A stretch of DNA of 64,000 bases from Tuctoria greenei (Eukaryota; Streptophyta; Magnoliopsida; Poales; Poaceae), in assembly GCA_036927565.1 (NCBI GenBank), contig JAYESD010000007.1, forward strand, positions 133,274,230 to 133,338,229, given 5' to 3'. Below the pieces are notes generated by a model. That model did not search any database, was not told where the DNA came from, and was given only the letters and a program-made list of their open reading frames with translations. Of this stretch, positions 42,133 through 55,068 are shown piece by piece; within the stretch, counting starts at the first letter, position 1, and each line of letters begins with the position of its first letter. The position numbers were made by a program, and so were the translations under genes.

Positions 42133-44331
42133 AACCCCACCCCTTAATTTGACATCTATTTGCCAATTTTCAACCACACTCAAACCCTAGTTCGTGGAGA
42201 GCCGCCATCAAGGAGGTAGAAGGAGATCCCAAGCAAGAAGAAGAGGAGGACGAAACGAAAGAGGATCAATATCTCCATCAAGATTTTGCTCTTCATCGCC
42301 AATTCACCATCAAGTTCTTCATCAACCCTAGATTGCCAAGATCCAAGTGGTGCCTCCAAAACTCTTGATTCATTGGAGTTTTGAACACCTGGTATACCTT
42401 CTACTTCCTTTTTCTCACATGAATTCAAACCCAATTCTCTAAATTCACGTCGATTTAGAAAACCCTCGTTCGCTAGTTCTGCGAAGTGCAGACTAGTCCG
42501 GACCCCTGCGGACTTGTCTGATTTTCTTGGCTAAATTGTGTTGAATTAATTCTAAAATTTGATCGAATTAACTCCAAACCTGTCCAAACTTGTTAAAAAC
42601 CATTAGAACTAATTAGCAAACATTAATAGTAACCCATTAACTAGTTTTACTTTGCATTTGCATTAATCATGCATGTCATGTCATATTGAGTAATATTTGT
42701 GCACTTATTGATTGTAATTCTTGTTTTCTTTGATCGTTGCGCAGTTTAGACGGTTTTGCGCTAGATAGTGCTGCGGAGGACCTCCAACGCCAGGAGTTTG
42801 AAGAAGTTGACCCTAACGAGGCCCAAGAGCAAGGCAAGTGTCCTTGAACATATTGATCCTGTTTTGACGATAAATGTTTTGTTTGCAAAACTGCATGCTT
42901 GTGTCAATTTGATGGGAAATCCTATGATAGGAAGTTTACTAGCTTTGTTTAACAACCCTTGCCACCTGGAATTTATGGTGGAGAGTCAGGATGGGCTTTT
43001 TACCCTTTTTGCTTCGCTTAATTAATTGGGATGGGAAAACAACTATACCACTTAACTTAATTATGCATTTATGAGATTATGATTAACATGAACTGTTTAA
43101 AATGATATGGTAATGGGTGATCTAAGCAAGACTGGTATGTGGATGGGTTGGATGTTATGGTGGGTTTCTTGCTTTAGATCTAAGGACCGGTTCGTGGTGC
43201 GACCATCCAAGATTTACAGTGCCACCATGAGGCCAAGTATGGGTGCGGCGTAGCTGATTAATTAGGGTTTTGCCAGAGCTGTTTGTACCATTAAGGATGC
43301 TCGGGGAAGGGGTAGTCGGATTGGGTTTGTTGATGATTAGTGGGATTCGAGAGAGGGGGGCCCTTGGTTGATGATGTGCTCAGTTGGAGACATCGCCACC
43401 GGTGAAACCTCAGTGGGGTCTAAATAGGCTGGCAATCCCTTTGTAAAGGCTATTTTGTGATCTCTTGGTCACACAACGACGAAAGTGTGAGACGACATAA
43501 TAGAGGTTCTAGTCACTTAAAGGTGATGAAATCACAAACACGTGGGTAAAGCAGTACAATCTCTGTAGAGGGTGTCTAAAACTATCATGATAGCCATGCT
43601 CCCAGTTATGAGCAACCTGGACCCTCACGTGATTAGTGGAAACTTGGTATTTGGATGGTTTTTTGGATGGTTATGGTTGATAATATGGTTATGGCTGGTT
43701 ATGAATTACATTCCGGTATTGATTATGGTTATTGGTAATGAGAAATCTGGTATAATGGTGATGGATATGAAATATGGACTGGTATTATGATTACTACATG
43801 GTTTATGATGGGTTTACTTCACATACATATAATATATTGATTTTTGAAATGTTTTAATGTACTTTTTAGCACTCAACCATTATTATACTCGTCATTTGGA
43901 TCAGCTACATGTCATACATTCCACACTTGCTGAGTACAACATGTACTCACTCTTGCAACCCCCCCCCCCCTCCAATAGTCGCAGGTCAGATTTGGGAGTT
44001 CAACGATGATAATGCAGAGTTCCAGGCCGTGTCTACCGTCAGCTTACCTGTGGTGTTGATTGGAGCTGTGCTATCTCTTATGCTCAGTTTGCTTAGCCGC
44101 AGAGTTGTTAGATTAGTTTATTTTCGCTGCATTAGTTTAAAACTTGTCATTAATTTTCATTAGAGCTTGTATTCGAGGATATTATGAATTGTGTAATAAA
44201 ATAAGTTAATTAATCTTGTTTTGTGGTAAATTTCTGTATATCGTTTGTGATACACTTGTGTATGTGTGTTGAACGTCTTGGGCACACATATACTACACTT
44301 GGTTCTTTTTTCGGAACCGGGTATCACAGAT

Positions 44332-44344
44332 TGGTATCAGAGCC
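44332..44344 (+). other. Primer-binding site of element C
   Basis: TGGTATCAGAGCC lies three bases after the LTR end and is complementary to initiator tRNA-Met. Confidence 0.9.
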
Positions 44345-44598
44345 ACAGGTTGACCGTAGGATGCAGCCTAGATAGAATGGACACTTTAGAGCACATAGGA
44401 GCACTTATGAATTGATGTGTTTTTGTTTGGTGTGTTGTTTGCTATATATTGCTTGCTTTTGTGCTTAATAGAGGATTTTGGGATGCTTTAGCATTGCCAT
44501 GTCCACATAGGCTAGTCTAGGTAGTTGCTTAGCTTCATATCCCTTGATGCATATAGTTGGGGACATTTTCTAAATTCTTACCTATTGCTTTTCTTCAG

Positions 44599-45660
44599 AT
44601 GGTGAGGACTCACAACCAGAGGGATGCTAATTATGAGGAGAACAATGGAGCACCTCAGAACAACAATGGACAAGAACCTGCCCAAGGAGCTATCAACCTT
44701 GAGCAGTTATTGGCTATGCAAAATCAGCTCATGCAGACCATGATTCAAATTACGGGGCAACTGCAGGCTGACAACCTCAACAATCAGCCCCACATGCCAC
44801 CACCACCACCACCACCTCCTCATAACCCGTTGGGAGAGTTTATGAGGACCAGGCCACTGACCTTTGCTCAAGCTGCTGACCCTATAGATGCTGATGATTG
44901 GCTCAAGTACGTGGAGAAGAAGCTTGCTATCGTTCAGTACAGTGATCAGGAGAAAGTGCTTTTTTGCTTCTCATCAACTAGTTGGAGCAGCTGCGGATTG
45001 GTGGGATGCTTATTGCAATGCTCATGAGAATCAGGAGAGGATCAATTGGGAATAATTCAAGGAGAGTTTCTGTTCTCATTATGTGCTGGAAGGTGTTATG
45101 ATCCTGAAGAGGCAAGAGTTTGAAAACTCGAGGCAAGGAAGATCGAGCGTAGGTGAATATCTCAAAAATTCACTCAACGTTCAAGGTATGTGCCTGAGGA
45201 TGTGAGCCAGGACTACCGGAAACAATATTTGTTCATGAGGGGCCTTAACAATGAGATCCAAGTGCAATTGCTGAATTGTGATTATGCCAACTTCTAGAAG
45301 CTAGTGGACAAGGCAATTGTTGTGTAGAACAAAGTCCATGAGATGGAACTAGATAACAAGAGAAAGGTGCCATATCAAGGACAATAACAAGGAAGTAATG
45401 TGTGCCCTTGCTTTGCACCACCCAATGCGCCTTATTACAGCTCTTCTGCTCCTGTGCAACGCCCTGTTTATGCACCACGCCCAGCTCAATTTGTGCAGCA
45501 GTGCCCTGTCATGCAAGCACCTAGGCCTCCAATGCCTTATGCACCTCGTGCCAACTTTCCTGGTGCAAACATTCAGAATCACGTCCGTCCAAATTCTGGT
45601 GCAGCGAAGAAGTGCTATACTTGTGGATAAGCTGGACATTTTGCACATCAATGTCCTAAG
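44599..45660 (+). pseudogene. gag of element C
   Basis: ATG 44599 follows CTTCAG and opens MVRTHNQRDANYEENNGAP. A Gln-rich helix (LLAMQNQLMQTMIQ) and a polyproline stretch (PPPPPPPPHNPLGEF) come next. A frameshift near 44960 breaks the capsid domain (DWWDAYCNAHE). A TAA at 45628-45630 falls inside the zinc knuckle, after CYTCG. Further stops lie near 45056, 45297 and 45328. Element E has the better-preserved version. Confidence 0.83.
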
Positions 45661-45684
45661 TTAGGCCTTGGTCAGGGAAGCAAT

Positions 45685-47160
45685 GTGCCAAGACAAAACC
45701 CAAGACCCAATGGAGGACAACCGCAAGGGAATCGTGGACAGCAGAATTTTGCTCGTGGCAATGTGAACCATGTCTCTACGGAGGATGTCCAACAAGCGGA
45801 TGATGTGGTCATTGGTATGTTTCTCGCTAACTCCAACCCCGCGACTATGTTATTTGATTCTGGAGCATCACATTCATTCATTGCATCGAAGTATGTTGCC
45901 AAGTATGGTTTGCCTATCTCTCATATGAAGTTTACGCTATTGGTTAAGTCTCCAGGAGTAGAGATGAGGACAAATATAGTATGTCTAAAAGTAAGCCTTA
46001 GAATAAGGGGGGTAGACTTCTTTGCCAACCTCATTATTTTGGATTCCTAAGGATTGGACATTATACTTGGTATGGACTGGTTGAGGAAGCACAATGGATT
46101 CATTGAGTGCGCCACAAAGACGGTGAAGTTGACCAATGAGGAAGGGATCACCATTGAATTTGAAGCATCTCAACATGCACCGAAGCAAGTGAAGTTGAAT
46201 CACATGGATGGTGCTGCAATTGAAGAAATTCCAGTGATATATGAATTTTTGGATGTGTTTCCTGATGAGTTGCCAGGTATGCCATCTGATCGAGACATTG
46301 AGTTTGTTATTGATTTAATACCTGAAACTGCACCTATAGCTAAGAGGCCATATAGGATGCCTCCTAAGGAATTAGTGGAACTCAAGAAGAAAATTCAAGA
46401 GCAACTAGAGAAGGGTTTTATTCGCCCAAGCTCTTCACCTTGGGGGGGCACCCGTTTTATTTGTAGACAAGAAAGATGGAACGCAAAGGATGTGTGTAGA
46501 TTACCGAGCTCTCAACGAGGTGACAATCAAGAACAACTATACTTTGCCCCGCATAGAGGATTTTTTTGATCAGATGAAGGGTGCTTGTGTTTTCTCCAAG
46601 ATTGATCTAAGGTCAGGCTATTTCTAAATGAAGATCAAACCATCAGATATACCTAAGACAACTTTTAGGACACGGTATGGATCTTATGAGTACACTTTTA
46701 TGTCTTTTGGATTGACCAACGTGCCTCCTACTTTATGTACCTCATGAATAAGGTCTTCATGGAGTACATGGACAAATTTGTTGTGGTGTTTATTGACGAC
46801 ATCATGATCTACTCGAAGGATGAGAAGGAGCATGATGAACACTTGAGGCTCACATCACAGAAATTGAGGGAGCATCAATTATATGCCAAGTTCAAGAAGT
46901 GTCAGATTTGGTTGAGAGAGGTGTCATTTTTGGGTCATGTCATCTCGGGAGGAGGAGTATCGGTTGACCCAAGAAAAGTGAGGGACGTGTTGAAGTGGGA
47001 ACCGCCGCAAAATGCAAAGGGAATAAGGAGTTCCGCAAAATGCAAAGGAAATAACGAGTTTCCTTGGGATGGATGGATGTTACCGCCGATTCATCAAGGA
47101 CTTCTCCAAGATAGCCAAGCCAATGATGGAATTGCTAATGAAAGGGAAGGTTTTCTAATG
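45685..47160 (+). pseudogene. pol of element C: protease and reverse transcriptase
   Basis: The protease keeps FDSGASHSF (DSGA at 45856-45867). A TAA at 46048 interrupts before GLDIILGMDWLRKH. The RT tether VFPDELPGMPSDRDIEF is clear. A long G run near 46445 shifts the frame. Core RT resumes in another frame with VVFIDDIMIYSK (~46780-46815). A 28-bp tandem duplication (47005-47060) disrupts the linker to RNase H. Confidence 0.82.
47005..47060. repeat. 28-bp tandem duplication inside pol of element C
   Basis: CCGCAAAATGCAAAGGGAAT at 47005 recurs at 47033 with two differences over the unit. A 28-bp unit is not a multiple of three, so it destroys the frame. D has only one copy at the matching place. 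Confidence 0.85.
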
Positions 47161-48429
47161 GACTGATGGTTGTCAAGAAAGCTTCGACGAATTGAAGAAG
47201 AGGTTAACTACAGGCTCAATTTTGGTGTTGCCGGACATGATCAAGAGTTTTGACATTTATTGCGATGCATCGAGACAAGGACTTGGATGTGTGCTCATGC
47301 AAGAAGGTCAAGTGGTAGCCTATGCATCGAGACAATTGAAGAAACACGAGCAGAATTATCTGACTCATGATCGCGCATTGAAGATTTGGAGACACTACAT
47401 CCTTGGTCATAGGTGTGAAATTTATACGGATCACAAGAGTTTAAAGTACAGATTCATAAAGACGGATCCGGATTTGAGGCAATGAAGATGGTTTAAGCTC
47501 ATCAAGGATTATGATGTGGGAATCAACTATCATCTAGGGAAAGCTAATGTAGTGGCCGATGCCTTGAGTAGGAAAGGAGTAAGTAATCAGCTCACAGTTC
47601 GAGAGCTGCCATCCGAGTTATGCAAGGAGTTTGAACGGTTGAATCTCAGATTTGTAAATGAGATGGGAATAATGGAGTTAAATCCGACCTTAGAGCAAGA
47701 AATTCGAGAGGGTCAAACAAAGGATGAGGAGATTCAGGAAATCAAGGAAAGAACCCAAGAGGGAAGATAATTCAGATTTGATGAGGATGAACATGACACT
47801 CTATAGCTTGGTAAGAGGATTGTCGTACCTAATGTGGACCATATTTGGGAGACCATATTAAAGGAGGCACATGACTCGACCTACTTGATTCATCCCGTTT
47901 GTACAAAAATGTACAAAGACTTGAAGACATGTTATTGGTGGGCGAGCATGAAAAAGGACATCACTTAATATGTAGCTTTGTGCGATGTGTGCCAACGAAT
48001 CAAGGCAGAACATGAAAGGCCAGCTAGATTATTGCAGCCATTGAAGATTCCAGAATGGAAGTGGTAAGAAATCAACATGGACTTTGTAGTTGGATTGCCA
48101 CGTACCCAGTCCACTTATGACTCAATTTGGGTAGTTGTGGATCGGTTAACTAAGTCAGCTCACTTTATTCCCGTCAAGACCACCTTTAATGGAGAGAAAT
48201 TGGCAGAACTGTATACGGGAAAAATAGTATGATTGAATGGAGTTCCAAAGAAGATAGTATCGGATAGAGGTTCTCAATTTATCTCTATGTTTTGGCAGAA
48301 ATTGCATGAAGCATTGGGAACAAGGTTGAATTTCAGTTCGGCGTATCACCATCAAACGGATGGACAAACCGACAGGACCAATCATATTTTGGAGGACATG
48401 TTAAGAGCTTGTGCTTTGAAGCATGGGAA
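47161..48429 (+). pseudogene. pol of element C: RNase H and truncated integrase
   Basis: RNase H reads YCDASRQGLGCVLMQEGQ and IYTDHKSLKYRF. A small deletion removes the LELAAVVHA block. A TGA at about 47483 follows, then KANVVADALSRKG. The integrase keeps CDVCQRIKAEHE, MDFVVGLPR and VSDRGSQF (~48258) with several stops between. It ends at ILEDMLRACALKHG, where element D starts. Confidence 0.8.
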
Positions 48430-50649
48430 TGTGACACCGGTTCCGAAAATGAAGCAAGTGCAGTATATGTGTGCCCAGGACGTTCAACACACATACACAA
48501 GTGCATCACAAAAGGATATACAGAAAATTACCACATCACAAGATTAATTATCCACTTTTATTACACAATTCAGAATATCCTCAAATAAAAACTCTAATGA
48601 ATATTAATGACAAGTTCAACTAATGCAGCGAAAATAATCTAACAAAGCAACTATGCAGCTAAGCAATATAAGCAAAAGGGATAGTGCAACTCCAATTAAC
48701 ACCAGCGGCAAGCTGACGATATACACGGCGTAGTACTCCGCATTATCGTCATTAAACTCCCAATTCTGACTTGCAACTGTTGGGGGGTGGGGGGTTGCGA
48801 GAGTGAGTACATGTCATACTCAGCAAGTGTGAAAAGTATGACATGTAGTTGATTCAAATGACAAATATAATAATGGCTGAGTGCTGAAAAGTACATTAAA
48901 ACATTTGAAAAGCAATATATTATATGTATGTGAATAAACCCATCATAAACTGTATAATTATCATAATACCAGTCCATATTCCATTCCCATCTTCCATATA
49001 CCAGATTTCACCATTACCATTAATAATGTCCAATACCAGAATTTCATCCATAACCATTATAATCATCACCAATCCATAATCAGTACCAAACCATCCCAAA
49101 TACCATCCCAATACCAAGTTCCCTCTAATCATGTAGGTCAACCAGATGCTCTTAACCGGGAGAAGTACTATCATGATAGCTTTATTAGACTTTGTAGAGT
49201 TTGTACTGCTTTACCCACGTGTTTGTGATTTCATCACCTTTCGGCGACTAAGAACCTCCCTTATGCTTGGACCCGTCAATCACATTACATACTTCCGTCT
49301 GTGTGTGGCCAAGAGATCACAAAATAGCCTTTACAAAGGTATCACTAGCCTATTTAGACCCCACTGAGGTTTCACCGGTGGCGATACCTCCAACTGAGCA
49401 CATCTTCAACCAAGGGCCCCCTCTTGAGCCATTCAGATCTCAGGGTAGTCCCACCAATCATCAACAAACCCAATACGAATACACCTTCTCCGAGCATCCC
49501 TAATGGTCCAAATAGCACTAGCAAAGCCCTAATTAATCAACTATGCTGCACCCATACTTTGCCTCGTGGTGGCACTGTAGTCCTGGCTTATTCTTGCATG
49601 AACCGGTCCTTAGATCTAAAGCAAGCAAACCACCATAACATCCGGCCCATCCACATACAGGCTTGCTTAGATCACCATTTCCATATCATATTAACAAGTT
49701 CATGTTAACCATAATCTCATTAATGCATAATTAATTAGTATAATTGTTTTCCCATCCCAATTAATTAAGTGAAGCACAAAGGTAAAAAGCCCTTCCCGAC
49801 TCTCTACCATGAATTCCAGGTGACAAGGGTGGTTTAACAAAGCTAGTAAACTTCCTATCATAGGATTTCCCATCAAATTGACCCAAGCATGCAGTTTGTG
49901 AACAAAACATTTATTTTAAAATAGGATTAATATGCTTCAAGGACACTTGCCTTGCTCTTGCGGTTGATTAGGGTCAAAGCCTTCAAACTCTTGGTGCTGG
50001 AGATCCTCCGCAGCACTCTCTAACGCAGATCCGTCTAATCCATGTAACAATCAAAGAGACAAGAAAAACAATCAAAGAGTGCACAAATATTACTCAATAT
50101 GACATGATATGCATGATTAATGCAAATGCAAGGAAAAACTAGTTAATAAGTTGCTTTTAATGATCACTAACTAGTTCTAATAGCTTTTAACAAGTTTATA
50201 CAAGTTTGGAGTAGATTATATCTAATTTATAATTAATACTACAAAATTTAACAAGGAAAATCATACTAGTGCTAAGGACCAGACAAGTCCGCACTTCGCA
50301 GAACTGGCGAACTAGGGTTTTCTAGATCGATGTGAATTTTTGAAAATGGGGTTGAATTTACCTAAGAAGGAGGAAGTAGAAGGTATATCAGGTGTTTATA
50401 ACTCCAATGAATCAAGAATATTGGAGGCAACACTTGGATCTTGGCGATCTAGGGTTGATGAAGAACTTGGAGATGAATTGTTGATGAAGAACTCGAAACT
50501 TCATGGAGATCTTGATCCTCTTTCATTTCCTCCTCTCCTTCTTCTTTCTTGGGATCTCCTTCTCCCTCCTTGATGGCGGCTCTCCACGAACTAGGGTTTG
50601 GGTGAGGTGGAAAAGTGGCAAATAGATGTCAAGCCAAGGGGTGGGGTTG

Positions 50650-50657
50650 TTTATATA
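50650..50657 (-). promoter_or_regulatory. TATA box of the element D LTR
   Basis: TATATAAA on the minus strand, in the same context as C and E. Confidence 0.7.
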
Positions 50658-50822
50658 GAGGTGGAGGCTAGGGTTAGATGGAATTCCGAGTTTGAGATGA
50701 GTAGAGGTCGGTTTAGAGTCCCACATGGGCTCTAAAAGAGTTAGGTACGACGTCCCTAGGCCTACTTAATGTAAAACCAAAGAAACAAGACGTGAAACAA
50801 AAGATCAACTTGGAGTTGCGAT

Positions 50823-51195
50823 TTACCAGACAAGTCCGAAAAGGGCCAAACTAGTCCGAAGTTGTCCAAAGAGAAATCAGACAAGTCCAGACTGGACATC
50901 GGACAAGTACGAACTTATCCAGAGGGGAAAAACAGACAAGTCTGGCAAAAATCAGACAAATCTGACTTTAGTCAGAGAGGAAAACAGACAAGTCCACTGG
51001 AAGACCAGACTAGTCCGAACAAGTCCAGAGACTTAGCGAAATTTCCAAGGAATTGGAACACCGTACTAGTCCGCACAAAACCGGATAAATCTGAAAGTGT
51101 CCAGAGGAAAAAACAGACTAGTCCGTAGAAAAACGGACAAGTCTGAACGCGGTCAGAGAGAAATCGTACAAGTCCGCACCAAAATCGGACTATTC
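50823..51195. repeat. Palindrome array in the U3 of element D
   Basis: A dozen or so copies of CGGACTAGTCCG/CAGACAAGTCCG-type sequence, inverted relative to C and E, lie ~165-540 bp upstream of the D TATA box. Confidence 0.83.
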
Positions 51196-51327
51196 CGCAC
51201 TTCCCAGAATTCTTAAGTGCGGTTTTTTTCTAAATCAATTTTAAACTTGTTCCTTTTTATGTTGATTAATGTTAAACATGTGTATGAATGTATGCAGGAC
51301 ATGATGCATGAAAATGAGGGTGTTTCA

Positions 51328-51345
51328 AACCTACCCCCCTTAAAA
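51328..51345 (-). other. Polypurine tract of element D
   Basis: On the minus strand, TAAGGGGGGTAGGTT precedes the LTR start. It fixes the LTR boundary. Confidence 0.78.
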
Positions 51346-51407
51346 TGAATCTCGCCCTCGAGATTCAACGCGAAAGATAAGAGATAGGGAAATTCCTTCC
51401 TCAGATC

Positions 51408-52133
51408 TTACACCAACTCCCATGTTGCTTCCAATTCTGTATGATGCTTCCATTGAACTTTACACCATCTGATTACCTTGTTCCTTGTGACCCTCTCCTT
51501 GGTTTCCAAGATTTTGACCGATTGCTCGGCATAAGTCAAACCTTCCTCTAGCTCCAATTCTACAATTGGCACTTGTTCTTCTGGTACTCTCAAACACTTC
51601 TTTAGCTGGGAAACATGAAACATGTCATGAACATCTGAAAGGTGAGTTGGCATCTCCAACTTATATGCTACCTCTCCCCTCTTGTCCAAAATCTTGAATG
51701 GCCCAATGTATCGAGGTGCTAGCTTGCCTCTTATGTTAAACCTCTTATGACCTCGCATAGGTGACACGTTGAGGTAAATGAAGTCTCCCACTTGGAAGGC
51801 TAGTTTCCTTCTCCTATTGTCCGCATAGCCTTTTTGCCTTGATTGAGCGGCCCTCAAGTTTTCATGAATTATTTGGACTTACTTTTCAGCTTCTTGCAAC
51901 ACATCCGAACCAAATACTTAAGTTTCTCCTGTCTCATTCTGGAATAAAGGTGTCCTACACTTCCTTCCATATAGTGCTTCATAAGGTGACATCTTCAAAC
52001 TTGCCTGGTAACTATTATTGTATGAGAATTCCGCATATGGCAAGCTTTTGTCCCAACTTTTCCCATGCTTCAAAGCACAAGCTCTTAACATGTCCTCCAA
52101 AATCTGATTGGTCCTCTCAGTTTGTCCATCCGT
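51408..52133 (-). pseudogene. pol of element D: integrase C-terminal half and chromodomain-like tail
   Basis: ILEDMLRACALKHGKSWDKSLPYAEFSYNN (52100-51918) is followed after stops by AAQSRQKGYADNRRRKLAFQ, GKLAPRYIGPFKI and MFHVSQLKKCLRVP. The tail KVQWKHHTELEATWE is chromodomain-like. It ends at 51408. This supplies the part missing from element C. Confidence 0.8.
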
Positions 52134-53135
52134 TTAAGAGTGATATGCTGAACTAAAATTCAACCTTGTTCCCAATGCTTCATGCAATTTTTGCCAAAAT
52201 CTGTAGGTAAATTGAGAACCTCTATACGAGACTATCTTCTTTGGGGCTCCATGTTGACACACAATATGCTCCATATACAATTCTGCTAGCTTCGCAGTGG
52301 TATTGGTGGTCTTGACAGGAATAAAATGAGCTGACTTAGTTAATCGATCCACGATTACCCAAATTGAGTCATACCTAGACTGTGTACGCGGTAAACCAAC
52401 TATAAAGTCCATGATGATTTCTTCCCACTTCCATTCCGTCAATAATCCAGCTTGCCTTTGATGTTCCGCCTTGACTCGTTGGCACACATCGCATAACGCT
52501 ACGTATTCAGCTATGTCCTTTTTCATGCTATCCCACCAATAACATGTCTTCAAGTCTTTGTACATCTTCGTACAACCAGGATGAATCAAGTATGGTGAGT
52601 CGTGTGCCTCCTTTAATATTGTCTCCCGAAAATGCTTCACATTAGGTACAACAATCTTCTTACCACGCCATAGAGTACCATGTTCATCCTCATCAAATCT
52701 GAATTCCCTTCCTTCTTGGGTCCTTTCTTTGATCTCTTGGATTTCCTCATCCTTGGTCTGACCTTCCCGAATTTCTTGCTCCAAAGTTGGGTTTAACTCC
52801 ATCATATCAATCTCATTTATGAATCCGGGATTCAACCGTTCAAACTCCTTATATAACTCGGATGGCAGCTCTCGAACCGTGAGTTGATTACTTACCCCTT
52901 TTCGACTCAAGGGATCGGCCACTACGTTAGCCTTCCCTGGATGGTAGTTGATTCCCACATCATAATCCTTGATGAGCTCCAACCATCCCCGTTGCCTCAA
53001 GTTCACATCCGTTTGTGTGAAAATATACTTCAAACTCTTATGATCCACATAAATTTCACACCTATGCCCAAGGATATAGTGTCTCCAAATTTTCAATGCA
53101 TGTACCACGGCTGCAAGTTCCAAATCATGCGTCAC
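52134..53135 (-). pseudogene. pol of element D: RNase H C-terminal part and integrase, long open frame with a lost catalytic Asp
   Basis: The frame is open for 333 residues: LELAAVVHALKIWRHYILGH, KSLKYIFTQTD and KANVVADPLSRKG, then the HHCC domain (HPGCTKMY, CDVCQRVKAEH) and MDFIVGLPR. At 52224-52226 the codon for the second catalytic Asp is TAT (VSYRGSQF), where element C has GAT (VSDRGSQF). About five codons are missing before EWKWEE compared with C. The protein would be an inactive integrase even though the frame is open. Confidence 0.83.
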
Positions 53136-53604
53136 ATAATCTGCTCATGTTTCTTCAATTGCCTCGATGCATATGCAACCACTTGACCTTTTTGCATAAG
53201 CACGCATCCAAGTCCTTTCTTTGAGGAATTGCAATAAATATTGAAACTCTTGCTCACATCCGGCAACAAAAAAATTGTGGTTGTTGTTAACCTTTTCTTC
53301 AATCCTCAAAACTCTCTTGACAAGCTTGAGTCCATTGAAAAGCCTTCCTCTTCACTAACAATTCTGTCACTGGCTTAGCTATCTTGGAAAAATCCTTGAT
53401 GAAACATCGGTAATATCCAGCCATCCAAAGAAAACTCCTCATTTCCTTGACATTTTGCGGTGCTTCCCACTTCAACATGTCTTTCACTTTTCCGGGGTCA
53501 ACCGATACTCCTCCTCCTGAAATTATATGACCGAAAAACGATACTTCTCTCAACCAAAACTAACACTTGTTAAACTTGGCATACAAGTGATGCTCCCTTA
53601 ATTT
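53136..53604 (-). pseudogene. pol of element D: RT-RNase H connection
   Basis: VSFFGHIISGGGVSVDPGKV and MAGYYRCFIKDFSKIAKP are read at 53553-53299. The RNase H start (GCVLMQKGQVVAYASRQLKKHE) is in a shifted frame at ~53220-53140. A TAA replaces the residue before FWLREV near 53561. Confidence 0.77.
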
Positions 53605-55068
53605 CTACAATGTAAGCCTCAAGTGTTCCTCGTGCTCCTTCTCATCCTTCGGGTAGATCATAATGTCATCAATAAACACCACGATGAACTTATCCAAGTA
53701 CTCCATGAAGACCTTATTCATGAGGTACATAAAATATGCAGGTGCATTTGTCAATCCAAAAGACATAACGGTATACTCATAAGATCCATACCGTGTCCTA
53801 AAAGTTGTCTTGGGTATATCCAACGGTCTAATCTTCACTTGGAAGTATCTCAACCTCAAATCAATCTTGGAGAAAACACAGGCACCCTTCATCTGATCAA
53901 ACAAGTCTTCTATGCGGGGTAATGTATACTTGTTCTTGATTGTCACCTCGTTGAGAGCTCGGTAATCCACGCACATCCTTTGGGATCCATCCTTCTTGTC
54001 CACAAACAGCATGGGCGCTCCCCAAGGTGAAGAGCTCGGGCGAATAAAACCCTTCTCTAGTTGCTCTTGAGTTTGCTTCTTAAGCTCCGCAAATTCCGTA
54101 GGAGGGATCCTATAAGGCCTCTTAGCTATAGGTGCAGTTCCAGGTATTAATTCAATAACAAACTCAATGTCTCGGTCAGGTGGCATACCTGACAACTCAT
54201 CCGGAAACATGTCCAAAAATTCATGTACCACCGGAATTTCCTCAATTGCAGCACCATCCATGTGATTCTGCTCCACTTGCTTCGGTGCATGTCGAGATGC
54301 TTCAAATTCTATGATGATCCCTTCCTCATTGGTCAACTTCACCGTCTTTGTGGCGCACTCAATGACTCCATTGTGCTTCCTCAACCAGTCTATACCAAGT
54401 ATAGTGTCCAATCCTTGGGAATCCAAAACAATGAGGTTGGCAAAGAAGTCTACCCCCTTTATTCTAAGGCTTACTTTTGGACATACTATATTTTTCCTCA
54501 TCTCTCCTCTAGGAGACTTAACCAATAGAGTAAACTTCATATGAGAGATAGGCAAACTATACATGGCCACATATTTCGATGCAATGAATGAATGCAATGC
54601 TTCAGAATCAAATAACATAGTTGTGGGGTTGGAGTTGGCGACAAACATATTAATGACCACGTCATCTGCTTGTTGAGCATCCTCCGTTGAGACATGGTTC
54701 ACGTTGCCACGAGCAAAATTCCGCTGTCCGCGGTTTCCATGCATCTGTCCTCCATTTGGTCTTGGGTTTTGCCTCGGCGCATTGCTTCCTTGACCAAGGC
54801 CTGACTTAGGGCATTGATGGGCAAAGTGTCCAGCTTCTCCACAAGTATAGCACTTCTTAACTCCACCAAAATTTGTATGGACTTGGTTCTGCGCATTGGC
54901 ACCAGAAAAGTTAGCACGACGTGCATAAGGCATTGGAGGCCTAGGTGCTTGCATAACAAGGTAATGCTGCACAAACTGAGTTGGGCACGGTGCAAACCCA
55001 GGGCGTTGCACAGGAGCCGAAGAGCGGTGATATGGCTCATTGGGTGGTGCAAAGCGAGGTCGCACATT
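53605..55068 (-). pseudogene. Element D zinc knuckle, protease and reverse transcriptase in one open frame
   Basis: A 486-residue open frame runs from the gag tail through the zinc knuckle CYTCGEAGHFAHQC, the protease, the tether (MFPDELSGMPPDRDIEF) and the RT core: RMCVDYRALN, SKIDLRLRYFQVKI and VVFIDDIMIYPK. The protease motif reads FDSEALHSF instead of FDSGASHSF, which should abolish activity. It is the longest coding relic in the window. Confidence 0.84.

Larger units (their letters stand above)
41456..44328 (+). repeat. 5' LTR of element C, 2873 bp
   Basis: It starts TGTAACACCCCC and ends GTATCACA. The U3 carries the CGGACTAGTCCG palindrome array (41587-41960). TATATAAA is at 42125-42132 and AATAAA at 44195-44200, ~130 bp before the end. 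Two further palindromes occur at 42485-42520. ORFs inside (42180, 43909) are not conserved in the other LTRs. Confidence 0.87.
41456..48429 (+). mobile_element. Element C: gypsy chromovirus, 3' part cut by element D
   Basis: 5' LTR 41456-44328, primer site 44332-44344, gag, protease, RT, RNase H, and integrase up to 48429. There the minus-strand LTR of element D begins exactly at its terminal TGTGACACC. The rest of integrase and the 3' LTR are displaced; a probable piece of that LTR is 56101-56192. Stops and frameshifts occur throughout. The bases AGTCG (41451-41455) precede the LTR as the expected 5-bp duplication. Confidence 0.85.
48430..51327 (-). repeat. 3' LTR of element D, ~2.9 kb
   Basis: On the minus strand it starts TGAAACACCCTC (51327; TGTAACACCC in C and E) and ends GGTGTCACA at 48430. 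TATATAAA lies at 50657-50650, the palindrome array at 51195-50823, and AATAAA at 48562-48557. It is inverted relative to the LTR of C. Its promoter points leftward into the C pol region, antisense to it. Confidence 0.86.

Noticed and set aside
42180..42434. Minus-strand ORF 42180-42434 and plus-strand ORF 50340-50573 with similar peptides
   Set aside because: They are the same LTR segment read in opposite element orientation; frames are not kept in element E.
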